From NCBI RefSeq assembly GCF_027789125.1, contig NZ_JAQFVF010000065.1, positions 1 through 64,000 of the forward strand: 64,000 nt of DNA, written 5' to 3'. Of this stretch, positions 36,116 through 45,345 are shown in pieces. A model generated the notes under the pieces. That model worked only from the letters and a program-made list of their open reading frames with translations. It was not told where the DNA came from and did not search any database. Positions within the stretch are counted from its first letter, which is position 1. Every line of letters starts with the position of its first letter. This DNA is from Paenibacillus aestuarii (lineage in GTDB: Bacteria > Bacillota > Bacilli > Paenibacillales > NBRC-103111). The translations under genes were made by a program, and so were the position numbers.

Positions 36116-36893
36116 ATTGACTCTCCAACTCCCCGAGCTGCTCATCGATCTCCGAGCCATAAATTCTTGTCAGTTGCTCCCGCTTGATTCCTGCCGGAGA
36201 ACCGTCATAAATGATCGTTCCCTTCTTCACACCGAGGATCCGGTCCGAATATTTTAGCGCTATATCCACCTGATGCAGGTTCACGATGACGGTAATGCCC
36301 ATGGTCGTACAAATGTTGCGCAAATGGTTCATAATCGTTTTGGAAGCATTCGGATCGAGCGAAGCGATCGGCTCGTCGCAAAGCAGCATTTTCGGCGCCT
36401 GAACGAGGGCTCGGGCAATGCCGACACGCTGTTTTTGGCCGCCGCTCAGCTGGTCGCAGCGCTTGTAAACCTGCTCTTCCAGCCCCAGAATCTTCAAAAT
36501 GCTGTACGCTTGACGCTTCTCTTCCTTGCTATAAAAGCCGAATGCGCCTTCCAGCACCGATTTGTACCCGAGCCGTCCGTGTAGGACGTTCTCGATTACG
36601 GTCAACCGGTTGACCAAATTGTAGTGTTGGAAAACCATGCCAATCTGGGAACGCAGCTGCTTCAATTCCCGTTTTTTCAAGCTCATGATGTCTGAGCCGT
36701 CAAACATGATCTCTCCGCTGCTCGCGTCAATCATTCGGTTAATACAGCGAAGGAGCGTGGATTTACCCGCTCCTGAAGGTCCGATAATTGACACGAACTC
36801 TCCTTGCCTCACTGTGAAATTAACATCCGATAACGCTCTTGTATCCGCGCCGTATTGCTTCGATACCTGCTTGAATTCCAATAACGTTGTCAT
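36105..36893 (-). CDS. phnC: phosphonate ABC transporter ATP-binding protein
   Basis: 262 residues. Walker A GPSGAGKST (~33-41), Q-loop QIGMVFQHYNLVNRLTVIENVL (~81-102), signature LSGGQKQRVGIARAL, Walker B MLLCDEPIASLD. Start ATG at 36893 after AAGGGAG. It energises uptake through the two PhnE permeases. Confidence 0.95.
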   Translation of the reverse strand: MTTLLEFKQVSKQYGADTRALSDVNFTVRQGEFVSIIGPSGAGKSTLLRCINRMIDASSGEIMFDGSDIMSLKKRELKQLRSQIGMVFQHYNLVNRLTVIENVLHGRLGYKSVLEGAFGFYSKEEKRQAYSILKILGLEEQVYKRCDQLSGGQKQRVGIARALVQAPKMLLCDEPIASLDPNASKTIMNHLRNICTTMGITVIVNLHQVDIALKYSDRILGVKKGTIIYDGSPAGIKREQLTRIYGSEIDEQLGELESQYAG

Positions 36894-36903
36894 GGCTGCT
36901 CCC

Positions 36904-37962
36904 TTATTTAGAAAGCTCTCTGACCGGATTGAACCATGCATCCTCTACCGTCAGGAACTTCTCTTTGCCTGTCTTTTGTCTGAACATACCGGAATCTTTC
37001 GAATCCTTAGGCAAGAATACTTTCGGATTGTTCGTTACGGCATCGGAAGTTAAAGCGTCTTTCAGCTTCTTTTGATCCTCTGCGCTAAGCGTACCTGTGT
37101 TCATTGCAATCGGGGAATTAAGCACTGGCGTCACAGAAATGACGGAGAACTCTTTGCCTTCCAGCGTGTTGAACGGCTCAGCAGCACCTTTTTTCACTTT
37201 ATAAACCGCACCCGGCTTATTCGCCGTTCCGGAAGAAAGCTCAACATAGTTAGCGACACACGTGTCACAGAAAGCAGCAACGTCCGCTTTGCCTGTCAGC
37301 AAGTTAACAGCTGAACCTTGATGCGTTCCGCCGTACAGAACTTCCGTGAAGAACTTATCTTTGCCGCCTTGCAGCAAATCGTCACCTGTTAAGCTTTTGT
37401 ACTTATCGATTTTGCTAAAATAAGTGACAATTCCGGCCGAAGGCACTTTAAATCCGGATGTCGAGGAGTTGGAGACGAAGGACATCTTTTTGCCAGCGAT
37501 CGGATCGATCACGAAGCTGCTGTCTTTTTTGTACGCAGCTTCTTCGCCTTTGCGCACGTTCAGCCAGCTGTAGTATACCGCGTCATCCAGCGTACCGGAC
37601 TCACCGCTTGGCACAACCAGCGGTTGAACCTTTTTATTTTTCGCATTCGCTTCCACATAGGCTTGTGGGCCGACAAAGGCCAGATCCGCGTTTCCGCTGG
37701 CGAGAGCTTCAACTGTAATCGTATAGTCCGTCGTTGTCTTTTGCTCGACTTTCTTGCCTGTTGCCGTTTCAATCACTTTACCAATTTCTTCACGGGCTGC
37801 CTTCATGTCAGCGCCGGATTCGTTAGGCAACCAAGCAATCGTAATGGTATCTTTGGACTTTCCTGAGGATGCTGCATCTTTGACGTCAACCGCTTTGGCC
37901 CCACAGCCTGCCATAACAGCTACCATAGATAAAGAAACGATAATCGTTGCTATTTTTTTCAC
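36904..37962 (-). CDS. phnD: phosphonate-binding lipoprotein of the ABC transporter
   Basis: 352 residues. Signal peptide with lipobox VMAGC (Cys 20); periplasmic-binding type II fold with WLPNESGADM, LAFVGPQAYVEA (~97-108), and SNSSTSGFKVPSAGIVTYF (~165-183), the phosphonate-binding helix region of PhnD. It lies 10 nt before phnC. An 87-bp gap separates it from phnL, leaving space for an internal promoter. Confidence 0.94.
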   Translation of the reverse strand: MKKIATIIVSLSMVAVMAGCGAKAVDVKDAASSGKSKDTITIAWLPNESGADMKAAREEIGKVIETATGKKVEQKTTTDYTITVEALASGNADLAFVGPQAYVEANAKNKKVQPLVVPSGESGTLDDAVYYSWLNVRKGEEAAYKKDSSFVIDPIAGKKMSFVSNSSTSGFKVPSAGIVTYFSKIDKYKSLTGDDLLQGGKDKFFTEVLYGGTHQGSAVNLLTGKADVAAFCDTCVANYVELSSGTANKPGAVYKVKKGAAEPFNTLEGKEFSVISVTPVLNSPIAMNTGTLSAEDQKKLKDALTSDAVTNNPKVFLPKDSKDSGMFRQKTGKEKFLTVEDAWFNPVRELSK

Positions 37963-38049
37963 GTCGAAACTCCTCTCAAATTAACCATAGTTTTATTCAA
38001 CTACAAGCCTAGTGTAACGATGTTTTATTTTCGTAATATTTCGATAATT

Positions 38050-38778
38050 TTAAGATGTTGTAAGCTTTTCCGCTTTCTCTGCCACGTAGAAACGACCGTC
38101 TTTGATGCGATACTCACGATCGCACAAATTTTCCATAAATTCCAAGTCATGAAAAATACCGAGCATCGTCGTGCCCTGTGCCATCAGCTGCTCAATCAGC
38201 TGCTTGACCTTCAACTTGGAGCTCTGGTCCAAACTTGCTGTCGGTTCGTCGAGCAGCAGCAGTCTCGGACGTTTCACCATGGCTCTAGCGATGTTCAGGC
38301 GAAGCTTCTCCCCCCCGGAAAACGTTGCCGGATAGCTATCCCATAAGCTGCGTTCCAATTCGAAGTGTTCCAGCATTTTAACGGTTTCCTGCTCCGCATA
38401 TTCCCTGTCATGGCCCATCTCCACAATCGCGTTCTGCACGAGTTCCCTAGCTGTCGTGCGCGGCATGACGTTCAGGAATTGGGATACGTAACCGATCTCG
38501 AGCTTACGCAGTTGGGTGATGACTTGCTCGGATGCGGCGGCCAGGTCAACACGGCCAAATCGCTCCGATTGGTACCAAATATGTCCGGAGTTCGGCAGGT
38601 ACGTGCGGTAAATACATTTGAGTACGGTCGATTTGCCGCTTCCGCTCTTCCCTGTGACTCCTACAAACTCACCTCCCTTCAAATATAGGCTGACGTCTTC
38701 TACTGCCGGTATATGTTTGTTCAGGTTGTGCAGCGTAAACGATTTGGACAAATGCTCAATGGTCAGCAGGTTATCCAT
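38050..38778 (-). CDS. phnL: C-P lyase complex ABC-type ATPase
   Basis: 242 residues. Walker A GKSGSGKST (~38-46), C-loop FSGGEKLRLNIARAM, Walker B LLLDEPTASLD. The phrase IEHLSKSFTLHNLNKHIPAVEDVSLYLKGGEFVGVTGKSG is the PhnL N-terminus. AGGAGG lies 7 nt before the ATG. PhnL is needed for C-P lyase activity and works with the PhnGHIJK core rather than with a membrane channel. Confidence 0.94.
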   Translation of the reverse strand: MDNLLTIEHLSKSFTLHNLNKHIPAVEDVSLYLKGGEFVGVTGKSGSGKSTVLKCIYRTYLPNSGHIWYQSERFGRVDLAAASEQVITQLRKLEIGYVSQFLNVMPRTTARELVQNAIVEMGHDREYAEQETVKMLEHFELERSLWDSYPATFSGGEKLRLNIARAMVKRPRLLLLDEPTASLDQSSKLKVKQLIEQLMAQGTTMLGIFHDLEFMENLCDREYRIKDGRFYVAEKAEKLTTS

Positions 38779-38792
38779 GTCATGACCTCCTG

Positions 38793-39974
38793 TTAGATCC
38801 TGTAGTTCGTTCTCTGAATCAGCTTGCCGTCTACGATCACGGCGGTCACCACTGGGAAATCGTCTGGCTCCAGCTTTTCGATCACGAGCAGATCTGCTTT
38901 TTTACCTTCTTCGATAGAACCATAATCTTCGTCGATATTGACAGCTTTCGCCGGATGCAGCGTGACAAGCTTGAACAGCTCAATTAGCCGCTCGCGCTCC
39001 GTCCCCGCCAGCTGGAAGACCGCATGCAGCATCGCTGCCGGGTAATAATCACTGCACAGAATATCGATGCTTCCGTCTTCAATAGCCTCAGCCGCCGAGA
39101 GATTGCCGCTGTGCGAGCCGCCAAGAATAACGTTTGGTGCGCCGGCAACCGTGAACAAGCCTTTTTCTTTGGCTTTGCGGGCGATCTCCAGCGTGATCGG
39201 GAACTCGCTGATCGCCGTACCGAAGCTCTGCACGAGATCCAGCTTCTCGATGGAGTCGTCATCGTGCGAAGCAATGGCGATATTGCGCTCCGATGCCATT
39301 GCGGCGATTTCGCGGATCGCTTCGACGGTCATTTTCTCCTTCGTCTGGTGATTGGCGATTAACACGGCAATGTTTTCATCCGATAAATGGTCGTAACCGC
39401 GCACCGTCTTTTTATACACTTCCAGATCCCTGTATTGACCTTGACCTGGCGTATGGTCCATGAACGAAACCAGATGCACTTTCTCTTCACGGATGTAGTC
39501 CTTCAAATTGTCAATCTGATCCAGATTGTCAATCTCGAAACGCGCATGAAAACGATGGCGGATCAAATGCTTGCTGTTATGCGTACGATCAATCAGATCG
39601 ATCAGCTTGCGCACATTTTCCGGTTCCCGGATCGGGCGGTATTTATAATCAGCGGACTTGAAAATCGATAAGGAATGATACATGGTCGTAATCCCATGCG
39701 AGACGAGTTCCCGTTCGGTTTCACGCAGACCGATTTGAAAGTCGATGAGCGAAGTCGGCCTTGGTGCTGTCATATGTTCAATATAATCGGAGTGAATGTC
39801 GATCATCCCCGGTGTCACGTAACCACCGTGTGCGTCAATGATTTCCATTCCCGGACCCGCTACCAACTCACCACGGCGAACGAGGCGGGCAATCCGGTCC
39901 TCCTCCACCAACAGATCGAAACCTTCCAGTAATGCTTCTTCCGTAATAATGATGCCGTTTGTGATCAGATACAT
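38793..39974 (-). CDS. phnM: alpha-D-ribose 1-methylphosphonate 5-triphosphate diphosphatase
   Basis: 393 residues, amidohydrolase superfamily. The metal site is MIDIHSDYIEH (~57-67), with the metal-bridging His of ASHDDDS (~236-242) and the late Asp in CSDYYPAAML. It removes pyrophosphate from the 5-triphosphate intermediate before C-P cleavage. It sits between phnK and phnL, with good RBS GAGGAG. Confidence 0.95.
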   Translation of the reverse strand: MYLITNGIIITEEALLEGFDLLVEEDRIARLVRRGELVAGPGMEIIDAHGGYVTPGMIDIHSDYIEHMTAPRPTSLIDFQIGLRETERELVSHGITTMYHSLSIFKSADYKYRPIREPENVRKLIDLIDRTHNSKHLIRHRFHARFEIDNLDQIDNLKDYIREEKVHLVSFMDHTPGQGQYRDLEVYKKTVRGYDHLSDENIAVLIANHQTKEKMTVEAIREIAAMASERNIAIASHDDDSIEKLDLVQSFGTAISEFPITLEIARKAKEKGLFTVAGAPNVILGGSHSGNLSAAEAIEDGSIDILCSDYYPAAMLHAVFQLAGTERERLIELFKLVTLHPAKAVNIDEDYGSIEEGKKADLLVIEKLEPDDFPVVTAVIVDGKLIQRTNYRI

Positions 39975-39999
39975 CGAAAAGTCTCCTCTCGCCGAATAA

Positions 40000-40845
40000 T
40001 TACAATAGGGAGTGCACGAGCTGCTGCGTATAGGCGTGCTGCGGATCTTCGAGAATTTGGTCGGTCAGCCCCTGCTCGACGACACGGCCGTCCAGCATGA
40101 CCATCGTCCGGTCAGCCAGCATCCGAATGACACCCAGATCGTGTGACACCAACAGAATGCTAATTTTCAATTCCCGCTGCAAATGCTTGATTAAATCGAG
40201 CACGTTGGCCTGTACGGATAAATCCAGACCCGTGGTCACTTCATCGAGCAGCAGGATCGGGGGATTGTTCGAGAGCGCTTTGGCAATCTGCACTCGCTGC
40301 TGCATGCCGCCCGAAAAATTTTTCGGCGCTTCCTTCATCCGGTAAGTTGGGATATGGACCCGCTCCAGCAGCTCACTGCCCCGCGCTTCCATCGCTGCGA
40401 CGTTGCGATTGCCGGCAGCGATCATCTTTTCGGCAATATTGCCGATCGAAGAAAAATTCATTCGCAAGCCTAGCACCGGATTCTGATACACCTTGCCCAT
40501 CAGATGGTTTCTGATGAATTTTTTTTGCTGCGATGATTCCTCGAACATGTTGCTTTCGCCAGCTTTATAGGGTTCTAAATAGGCCTCGCCTGACGTTGCT
40601 TCCTGGTCAAAATAGAGGCATCTCATTAACGTCGATTTCCCGCTGCCGCTCTCGCCGACAATTCCCAGCACCTCGCCGGGATGTAGATCAAACGAAACGT
40701 CCTGGCACGAAAAGACGGTGCCGCATGCCCGGCAGTAGTTTCTTTCCAGCTTACGGTGTTCAGGTTTGCTGCACTGTTCGCAGCCTGTGCCGAATTGTTT
40801 GTTCAATTGGCGCACACTCAAAATTGGGGAGGAGATTCGTCCCAT
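40000..40845 (-). CDS. phnK: C-P lyase complex ATPase with a cysteine-rich N-terminal insert
   Basis: 281 residues. Walker A GESGSGKST, C-loop FSGGMQQRVQIAKAL, Walker B LLLDEVTTGLD, and the end QILEDPQHAYTQQLVHSLL as in E. coli PhnK. Odd: between the first strand and Walker A are five cysteines (C22, C25, C38, C41, C47; pattern CxxC-x12-CxxC) not present in the E. coli protein as I recall it, resembling a zinc or iron-sulfur knuckle. Start ATG 40845 (10 nt after GAGG) is preferred over GTG 40851. PhnK docks on the PhnGHIJ core. Confidence 0.93.
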   Translation of the reverse strand: MGRISSPILSVRQLNKQFGTGCEQCSKPEHRKLERNYCRACGTVFSCQDVSFDLHPGEVLGIVGESGSGKSTLMRCLYFDQEATSGEAYLEPYKAGESNMFEESSQQKKFIRNHLMGKVYQNPVLGLRMNFSSIGNIAEKMIAAGNRNVAAMEARGSELLERVHIPTYRMKEAPKNFSGGMQQRVQIAKALSNNPPILLLDEVTTGLDLSVQANVLDLIKHLQRELKISILLVSHDLGVIRMLADRTMVMLDGRVVEQGLTDQILEDPQHAYTQQLVHSLL

Positions 40846-40866
40846 CTTCACGTCACCTCTTCTTGA

Positions 40867-41709
40867 TTAGAAAGACTTCTGATTCATGCGCTGCAAGCAG
40901 TAGCTTGTATCGTTGCATTGATAATAGGTCTCATCATTGTCGCTATCGTAAAGCTCATCCATAAACACGTCCTGCGCACCACATTGTCTGCAGCATTGTC
41001 CCGGGAACGACTCCGGCTCAAACGGCACATCGTCAAACGCCAAGGACACGACTTGCGTATACGGTGGTACGGCATAAATTTTCTTTTCACGTCCTGCGCC
41101 CAGCAAAATCAAGGCTTCCGAGTAGTTCATTTTCGGATTGTCGAACTTCGGAATCGGGCTCGGCGCCATAACATAGCGGTCGTGCACCATCACCGGATGA
41201 TCGGCCCCTGTAGACACGCTGCGGTATTTCATAATTTGCTCGAACAGCATCAGCCAAACTCCGCTGTAATCTTTTTCACCATGCAGACGCTTCGTCTCCA
41301 GCTCACTGGATTCGTACATCCGAAGCGGTTCCGGCATCGGAACCTGCAGGACCAGAATTTGCCCCGCCCGCAGCGGAACTTCCGGGATCCGGTGGCGGGA
41401 TTGAATCAATGTCGCGTCCGCTGTCGCATCTGTTGCAGAGACGCCGGTCGTTTTATCGATCAGCTTCTTGATGCTGACTGCGTTGACTGACTCATCCGAG
41501 CCCTGGTCGATCACCTTCAGCACATCGTTCTGACCGATCAAAGATAGCGTGAGCTGCAAGCCCCCGGTTCCCCAACCGCGTCCGATTGGCAGTTCCCGAG
41601 AAGCAAACGGAACCTGATAGCCTGGAACCGCGATCGCCTTCAGCGTAGCCCGGCGGATTTCCCGTTTGGACCCTTCATCGAGAAAAGCAAAATTATATTG
41701 AATACGCAT
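40867..41709 (-). CDS. phnJ: alpha-D-ribose 1-methylphosphonate 5-phosphate C-P lyase, radical SAM subunit
   Basis: 280 residues. The four ligand cysteines are C240, C243, C265 and C271, with spacing CxxC-x21-CxxxxxC, identical to the spacing of the catalytic iron-sulfur site of E. coli PhnJ. The N-terminus NFAFLDEGSKREIRRATLKAIAVPGYQVPFASRE is typical. It cleaves the carbon-phosphorus bond, releasing methane (or another alkane) and a cyclic phosphate. It follows phnI by 4 nt. Confidence 0.96.
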   Translation of the reverse strand: MRIQYNFAFLDEGSKREIRRATLKAIAVPGYQVPFASRELPIGRGWGTGGLQLTLSLIGQNDVLKVIDQGSDESVNAVSIKKLIDKTTGVSATDATADATLIQSRHRIPEVPLRAGQILVLQVPMPEPLRMYESSELETKRLHGEKDYSGVWLMLFEQIMKYRSVSTGADHPVMVHDRYVMAPSPIPKFDNPKMNYSEALILLGAGREKKIYAVPPYTQVVSLAFDDVPFEPESFPGQCCRQCGAQDVFMDELYDSDNDETYYQCNDTSYCLQRMNQKSF

Positions 41710-41713
41710 TGTG

Positions 41714-42844
41714 TTACACCTCCTGGCCTTTCTCAGCTGAGCCTTTTCTCGTCTTCCGAACGTCGTTCAGCTTCGCTTGGAAGGTCACGTAATGCGGCAT
41801 TTTCAAGTGGGAAATAAAGCCTGTAGATTCCACGGAATCGATATGGAACAGAACGAATTCTTCATTTTGCGTTGGGATCAACTTGTCGCCTTTTTCAAGG
41901 CTTTTATCCAAAATGCTCATAGCAATGGCTTTCGTTTCGTTCTGGCCGTAGCAGAGGCCATATCCGAACTCCAAGCTCAGCTCTTTTCTGCCATTCTCTT
42001 TTTCCACGGTTGCCGGAACGAGCATTTCAACTTCCGTGACTTTCACATCGCCGATAAAATAAGCATCTTCCTCATCCGCATCAGGTGTCAGCGGGCTGTT
42101 GATATAGATCGGGAGGTTGCCGACACGCAGCTCGCCGACAGTCGGGTGAACCATGCCATAACCGCGAATGACCGCGTATGCTAGCGAGGTTACAGCGCCG
42201 GTTTGGCCTCTCGTCAGCACCTGCAGCTTCTCGCTGCGCGACGCTGGGAACGTCAAGCTTGTGCGCGTCACGTCGTCAGGCTCCGTGTTGTCGAGCGGGC
42301 AATCGGCGATAAGCCCTTCCTTGCGCAAATAGTCGAGCACCTTCGGGAAGCGGCCGTCGTGCGTATCGCCATTCTCCTCGAGTTCGGCGCCTTCCAGTGC
42401 GTTGTAAGCCTCCAGCCATGCCGAGGCACTCGCATTCGTTTCATCCATCAGGTCAAAATCCAACAGCCGGTGCGAGTAGTCCGTCGAAGAGCCGAGAACC
42501 TGGCCGCCCGGGATATCCTTGAAGGAGGCGGAAATTCGGCGTTCCACCCGCATATCTTCCGAATGCACGGTGCGGGAATAATGCTTTCTAGGCAGCGTCG
42601 ATCGGTAGGCGCGCAGCAGGAAAACCGCTTCTTCGGGATTTCCTTCGGCTTGTTTGATAGCTAATGATGCGAGCTGCTCGCTGTACAAGCTGCTTTCCGA
42701 CATCACTTGATCGACAAGCCCTCTCATCCCCGCCGAAACCGCCTCGACATCCAGCACCACGCCCTGCCGTAAGCGTTCATATTGAATTCGTCTGAGCGAT
42801 TCTTCAATCGCGCGCGTTCCGCCTTTAACCGCAACATAACCCAT
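41714..42844 (-). CDS. phnI: C-P lyase core subunit (nucleosidase component)
   Basis: 376 residues, beginning MGYVAVKGGTRAIEESLRR as in PhnI. The HPTVGELRVG (~236-245) and FGYGLCYGQNETKAIAMSILD (~295-315) blocks are conserved. With PhnG, PhnH and PhnL it replaces the adenine of ATP by the phosphonate. TAATG stop-start overlap with phnH. Confidence 0.95.
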   Translation of the reverse strand: MGYVAVKGGTRAIEESLRRIQYERLRQGVVLDVEAVSAGMRGLVDQVMSESSLYSEQLASLAIKQAEGNPEEAVFLLRAYRSTLPRKHYSRTVHSEDMRVERRISASFKDIPGGQVLGSSTDYSHRLLDFDLMDETNASASAWLEAYNALEGAELEENGDTHDGRFPKVLDYLRKEGLIADCPLDNTEPDDVTRTSLTFPASRSEKLQVLTRGQTGAVTSLAYAVIRGYGMVHPTVGELRVGNLPIYINSPLTPDADEEDAYFIGDVKVTEVEMLVPATVEKENGRKELSLEFGYGLCYGQNETKAIAMSILDKSLEKGDKLIPTQNEEFVLFHIDSVESTGFISHLKMPHYVTFQAKLNDVRKTRKGSAEKGQEV

Positions 42845-43440
42845 TAAAGGATCGCCTCCTTCGCAACTTGAGTCGTTCTAGGCAAAGCTAGCAGGCGGTG
42901 TGTGTTATCCGTAAAAATCAAATCCAAACCCAGCGGGAATTCAACATTACGTTCTGCGCGAACATCGACCCAGCTCCCGTCCATGTCGATCTCCGCCTGC
43001 GCGACCGATTGAATGCCAGGACCGCTCAAACGCAGCTTCGGTCCGCCAGTTAAGCTAGACGTCTCCATGATGACCGTCGCAGCGTGGTGCGGATCCCGCA
43101 GCTCGCCGATTTTAGCCGCCTGCATCGCCTGCAGCCTTTGTTCTTGGGAGGCATCGCTCAGCACGAAGATGTAATCCGCTTCTTCAAGCGCTGCTTCTTT
43201 CGCATACGTCAGTTGGCTCAGCAGGTGAGCCGCTTGCCCTTCCCGCTCCGCTACGACTTTGAAGGTCACCTCGGTATCGAGCAGCATCTGGGCGACGATT
43301 AACGTCGCTGGCAGCAAGCTCGGAAGCTCGCCGAGCTTGCCGGCTTCTTCCGCAACGCTTGTTATAAGTCCAGGACGTGACATCGAATCAACTAGCTGTC
43401 TATATGCGCTTTGTATGTCATGTACCATATCCAAGCTCAT
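42844..43440 (-). CDS. phnH: C-P lyase core subunit
   Basis: 198 residues. FRxLVDSMSRPGLI-type N-terminus (YRQLVDSMSRPG, ~13-24) and C-terminal GIDLIFT-like GLDLIFTDNTHRLLALPRTT are the PhnH hallmarks. The ATG at 43440 after GAGGAG is 14 nt past the phnG stop. Confidence 0.93.
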   Translation of the reverse strand: MSLDMVHDIQSAYRQLVDSMSRPGLITSVAEEAGKLGELPSLLPATLIVAQMLLDTEVTFKVVAEREGQAAHLLSQLTYAKEAALEEADYIFVLSDASQEQRLQAMQAAKIGELRDPHHAATVIMETSSLTGGPKLRLSGPGIQSVAQAEIDMDGSWVDVRAERNVEFPLGLDLIFTDNTHRLLALPRTTQVAKEAIL

Positions 43441-43454
43441 TGAATACACTCCTC

Positions 43455-43880
43455 TCAATCAATATCCATCGTTTCAAAATCAACCTTAGTCCGCATCACT
43501 TTCGCATGAAGTGCCAGGCGCTCCGCCTGGATGCGCTCGCCCTCAGCAAGCAGTGCAGCCGACCATGCCGCCGTCTCTTCCAGCTCTGCAGCATAGGCCG
43601 CATCGATAACGGCCAGGTGATAGGCCAGCTCCGGCTGATCGCCTTTCACAATCCCGATCCCCACAGCCCCGTTCGTCCGGACTTTGCATTCCGTTACCAG
43701 CACTTCGCCTAAGTAGAACAGGCTCTTCTGCGCGGTTTCCCGAACCTGGGTCATGACCAGACCATGATTAGGTTTCTCTATGACTTCGACTTGATAGCGG
43801 CTCAGGATGTCGTTTGCCAAAGATACGGCGAGATCGGGAGAGCCTGCGACTAAAATTTCCGTCCTTTGCTTGCGTTTCAT
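43455..43880 (-). CDS. phnG: C-P lyase core subunit
   Basis: 141 residues. The blocks GLVMTQVRETAQKSLFYLGEVLVTEC and GAVGIGIVKGDQPELAYHLAVIDAAYA are PhnG-specific. AAAGGAGG lies ~9 nt before the ATG. It is the first core gene, and a Pho-box-like array stands in the gap just before it. Confidence 0.94.
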   Translation of the reverse strand: MKRKQRTEILVAGSPDLAVSLANDILSRYQVEVIEKPNHGLVMTQVRETAQKSLFYLGEVLVTECKVRTNGAVGIGIVKGDQPELAYHLAVIDAAYAAELEETAAWSAALLAEGERIQAERLALHAKVMRTKVDFETMDID

Positions 43881-43942
43881 CTCTAGGCCTCCTTTCGATA
43901 ATTGAACTTAATTTTCCCATCTATTACAATATCTTGTTGCCA

Positions 43943-43969
43943 TGTTAGCTGCTGTTAAGTTTGTGTAAA
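43943..43969 (-). promoter_or_regulatory. Pho-box-like repeat array before phnG
   Basis: On the minus strand TTTACA (43964-43969), TTAACA (43953-43958) and CTAACA (43943-43948) repeat with a 10-11 bp period. This matches the Bacillus PhoP consensus TT(A/T)ACA repeated about every 11 bp. A -10-like TATTGT or GTAATA follows ~20 nt downstream. Confidence 0.55.
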
Positions 43970-43974
43970 CTGAC

Positions 43975-44676
43975 TTAAATCGAATACGTGTACATGTCGG
44001 CACGGTACATCGTCCTGCTGAACTCCAAAGCGACACCCGTGTCACCGTCACTGCACTCCGATTCCAGCACTAAAAGCGGAACCAGGCTCGAACAGGCCAA
44101 GAGCTCCCGCTCGTACTTGTTCGGATGAGCCAACCGCAGCGTAGTCCCTTGCGATTGAATCCGGTGAAAGCCATGGCTGTGATAATATTGGTAAATAGAG
44201 GTAATTGCTTTCCCGGCATGCTCGATGTCCGGAAATACCGATTCAGGCACATAGGAGATGTGCAGCGCAATCGGCTTGCCATCGATAATCCGCAGGCGGC
44301 CGACTTTAAACACCCGTATCTCCTCACCTACGCCAAGAGCTTCATAAATTTTGTTGTTGAATTCGATCGGCTCACAATATAAATTTTTGGATTGGTACTC
44401 GTAGCCAAGCTCAAGTATCTTCTGGCTAAAACTTTTGTCTGTGTTAAGCACGAGCGGAATGCGCAGATTCCTGTCTTGGACGAAACTGCCTTTGCCCTGC
44501 TTGGAGTATATGTAGCCGAGCTCCTGCAGCCTCTCATAGGCTTTGCGAGCCGTAATTCTGGGAACCTTGAACCAATCGGCCAGCTCGTTCTCGGACGGTA
44601 ATTTATCGTCGGGCTCATACTTGCCGGATTGAATCGATGCGATCAAGTGATCCATAATATCCATTTCTTCAGTCAT
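43975..44676 (-). CDS. phnF: GntR-family (HutC subfamily) transcriptional regulator of phosphonate genes
   Basis: 233 residues. N-terminal winged HTH (PSENELADWFKVPRITARKAYERLQELGYIYSKQGKGSFV, ~27-66) and a UTRA ligand domain (~90-230) as in PhnF/HutC. GGAGG lies 8 nt before the ATG. It is placed between the hexapeptide transferase gene and phnG in the same direction, so it probably regulates its own operon. Confidence 0.88.
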   Translation of the reverse strand: MTEEMDIMDHLIASIQSGKYEPDDKLPSENELADWFKVPRITARKAYERLQELGYIYSKQGKGSFVQDRNLRIPLVLNTDKSFSQKILELGYEYQSKNLYCEPIEFNNKIYEALGVGEEIRVFKVGRLRIIDGKPIALHISYVPESVFPDIEHAGKAITSIYQYYHSHGFHRIQSQGTTLRLAHPNKYERELLACSSLVPLLVLESECSDGDTGVALEFSRTMYRADMYTYSI

Positions 44677-44695
44677 GGCCGCCACCTCCGAGAAA

Positions 44696-45328
44696 TTAGC
44701 CGTATTTTTTGATAAAGCTATTGATATCGTTCAATTCAGCAAATTTTTCCTCCAATAGCTCACGGGACCAATCCCACCATGCGATTTGCAGCAATTGATC
44801 GATCGTCTCCTGCGGGAACCTCTTTTTGATCGGCTTAGCTGCGACGCCAACCACAATCGTATAAGGCTCCACATCCTTCGTCACAACCGCTCCCGACCCG
44901 ACAACGGCGCCGGTGCCAATATGGACGCCTTTCATAATAATTGCGCCGTGGCCAATCCACACGTCGTGACCGATGGTGACGCGATTGCCTCTGCGCCAGT
45001 TGAAAATGTCCTCATCATTGGTATTAGCGAACCCGTAGGATGCTCTGCGATATGTCATATGATGCTGCGTCACCCGGTCCATCGGATGATCGACCGGATT
45101 GATGCAGACGTGCGAAGCGATCGAAGTGAATTTACCGACTTCGGTGTAATTCAATGTGACATCGTCCATCGTGTACGTGTAATCCCCGATTCGGGATTCG
45201 ATGATCTTGTTGTTCGGCCCGATCGACGTCCATTCACCAGCAAAGCTGTTCAGAATCTGGCTGCTTGGGTGCACCGCAGGCTTCACCGACAAAGGATGGC
45301 TGGCATGGGTTTGATGAATGTTTTTCAT
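44696..45328 (-). CDS. phosphonate-associated hexapeptide-repeat acyltransferase
   Basis: 210 residues of left-handed beta-helix transferase: IGPNNKIIESRIGDYTY, then WIGHGAIIMKGVHIGTGAVVGSGAVVTKDV (~115-145) with the hexapeptide pattern, and the catalytic-type His in PVDHPMDRVTQHHMTY (~86-100). A family of such transferases is linked to phn operons (the TIGR 'phn_thr-fam' group). The substrate is not known; N-acetylation of aminophosphonates is possible, a role filled by PhnO in E. coli. ATG 45328 after GAGGAG is preferred over TTG 45334. Confidence 0.85.
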   Translation of the reverse strand: MKNIHQTHASHPLSVKPAVHPSSQILNSFAGEWTSIGPNNKIIESRIGDYTYTMDDVTLNYTEVGKFTSIASHVCINPVDHPMDRVTQHHMTYRRASYGFANTNDEDIFNWRRGNRVTIGHDVWIGHGAIIMKGVHIGTGAVVGSGAVVTKDVEPYTIVVGVAAKPIKKRFPQETIDQLLQIAWWDWSRELLEEKFAELNDINSFIKKYG

Positions 45329-45345
45329 ATCCAAACATCTCCTCT

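Noticed and set aside
40000..40851. PhnK as a dipeptide ABC transporter ATPase
   Set aside because: The position inside the phn core and the absence of permeases fit PhnK; similarity to Dpp/Opp ATPases is the family background.
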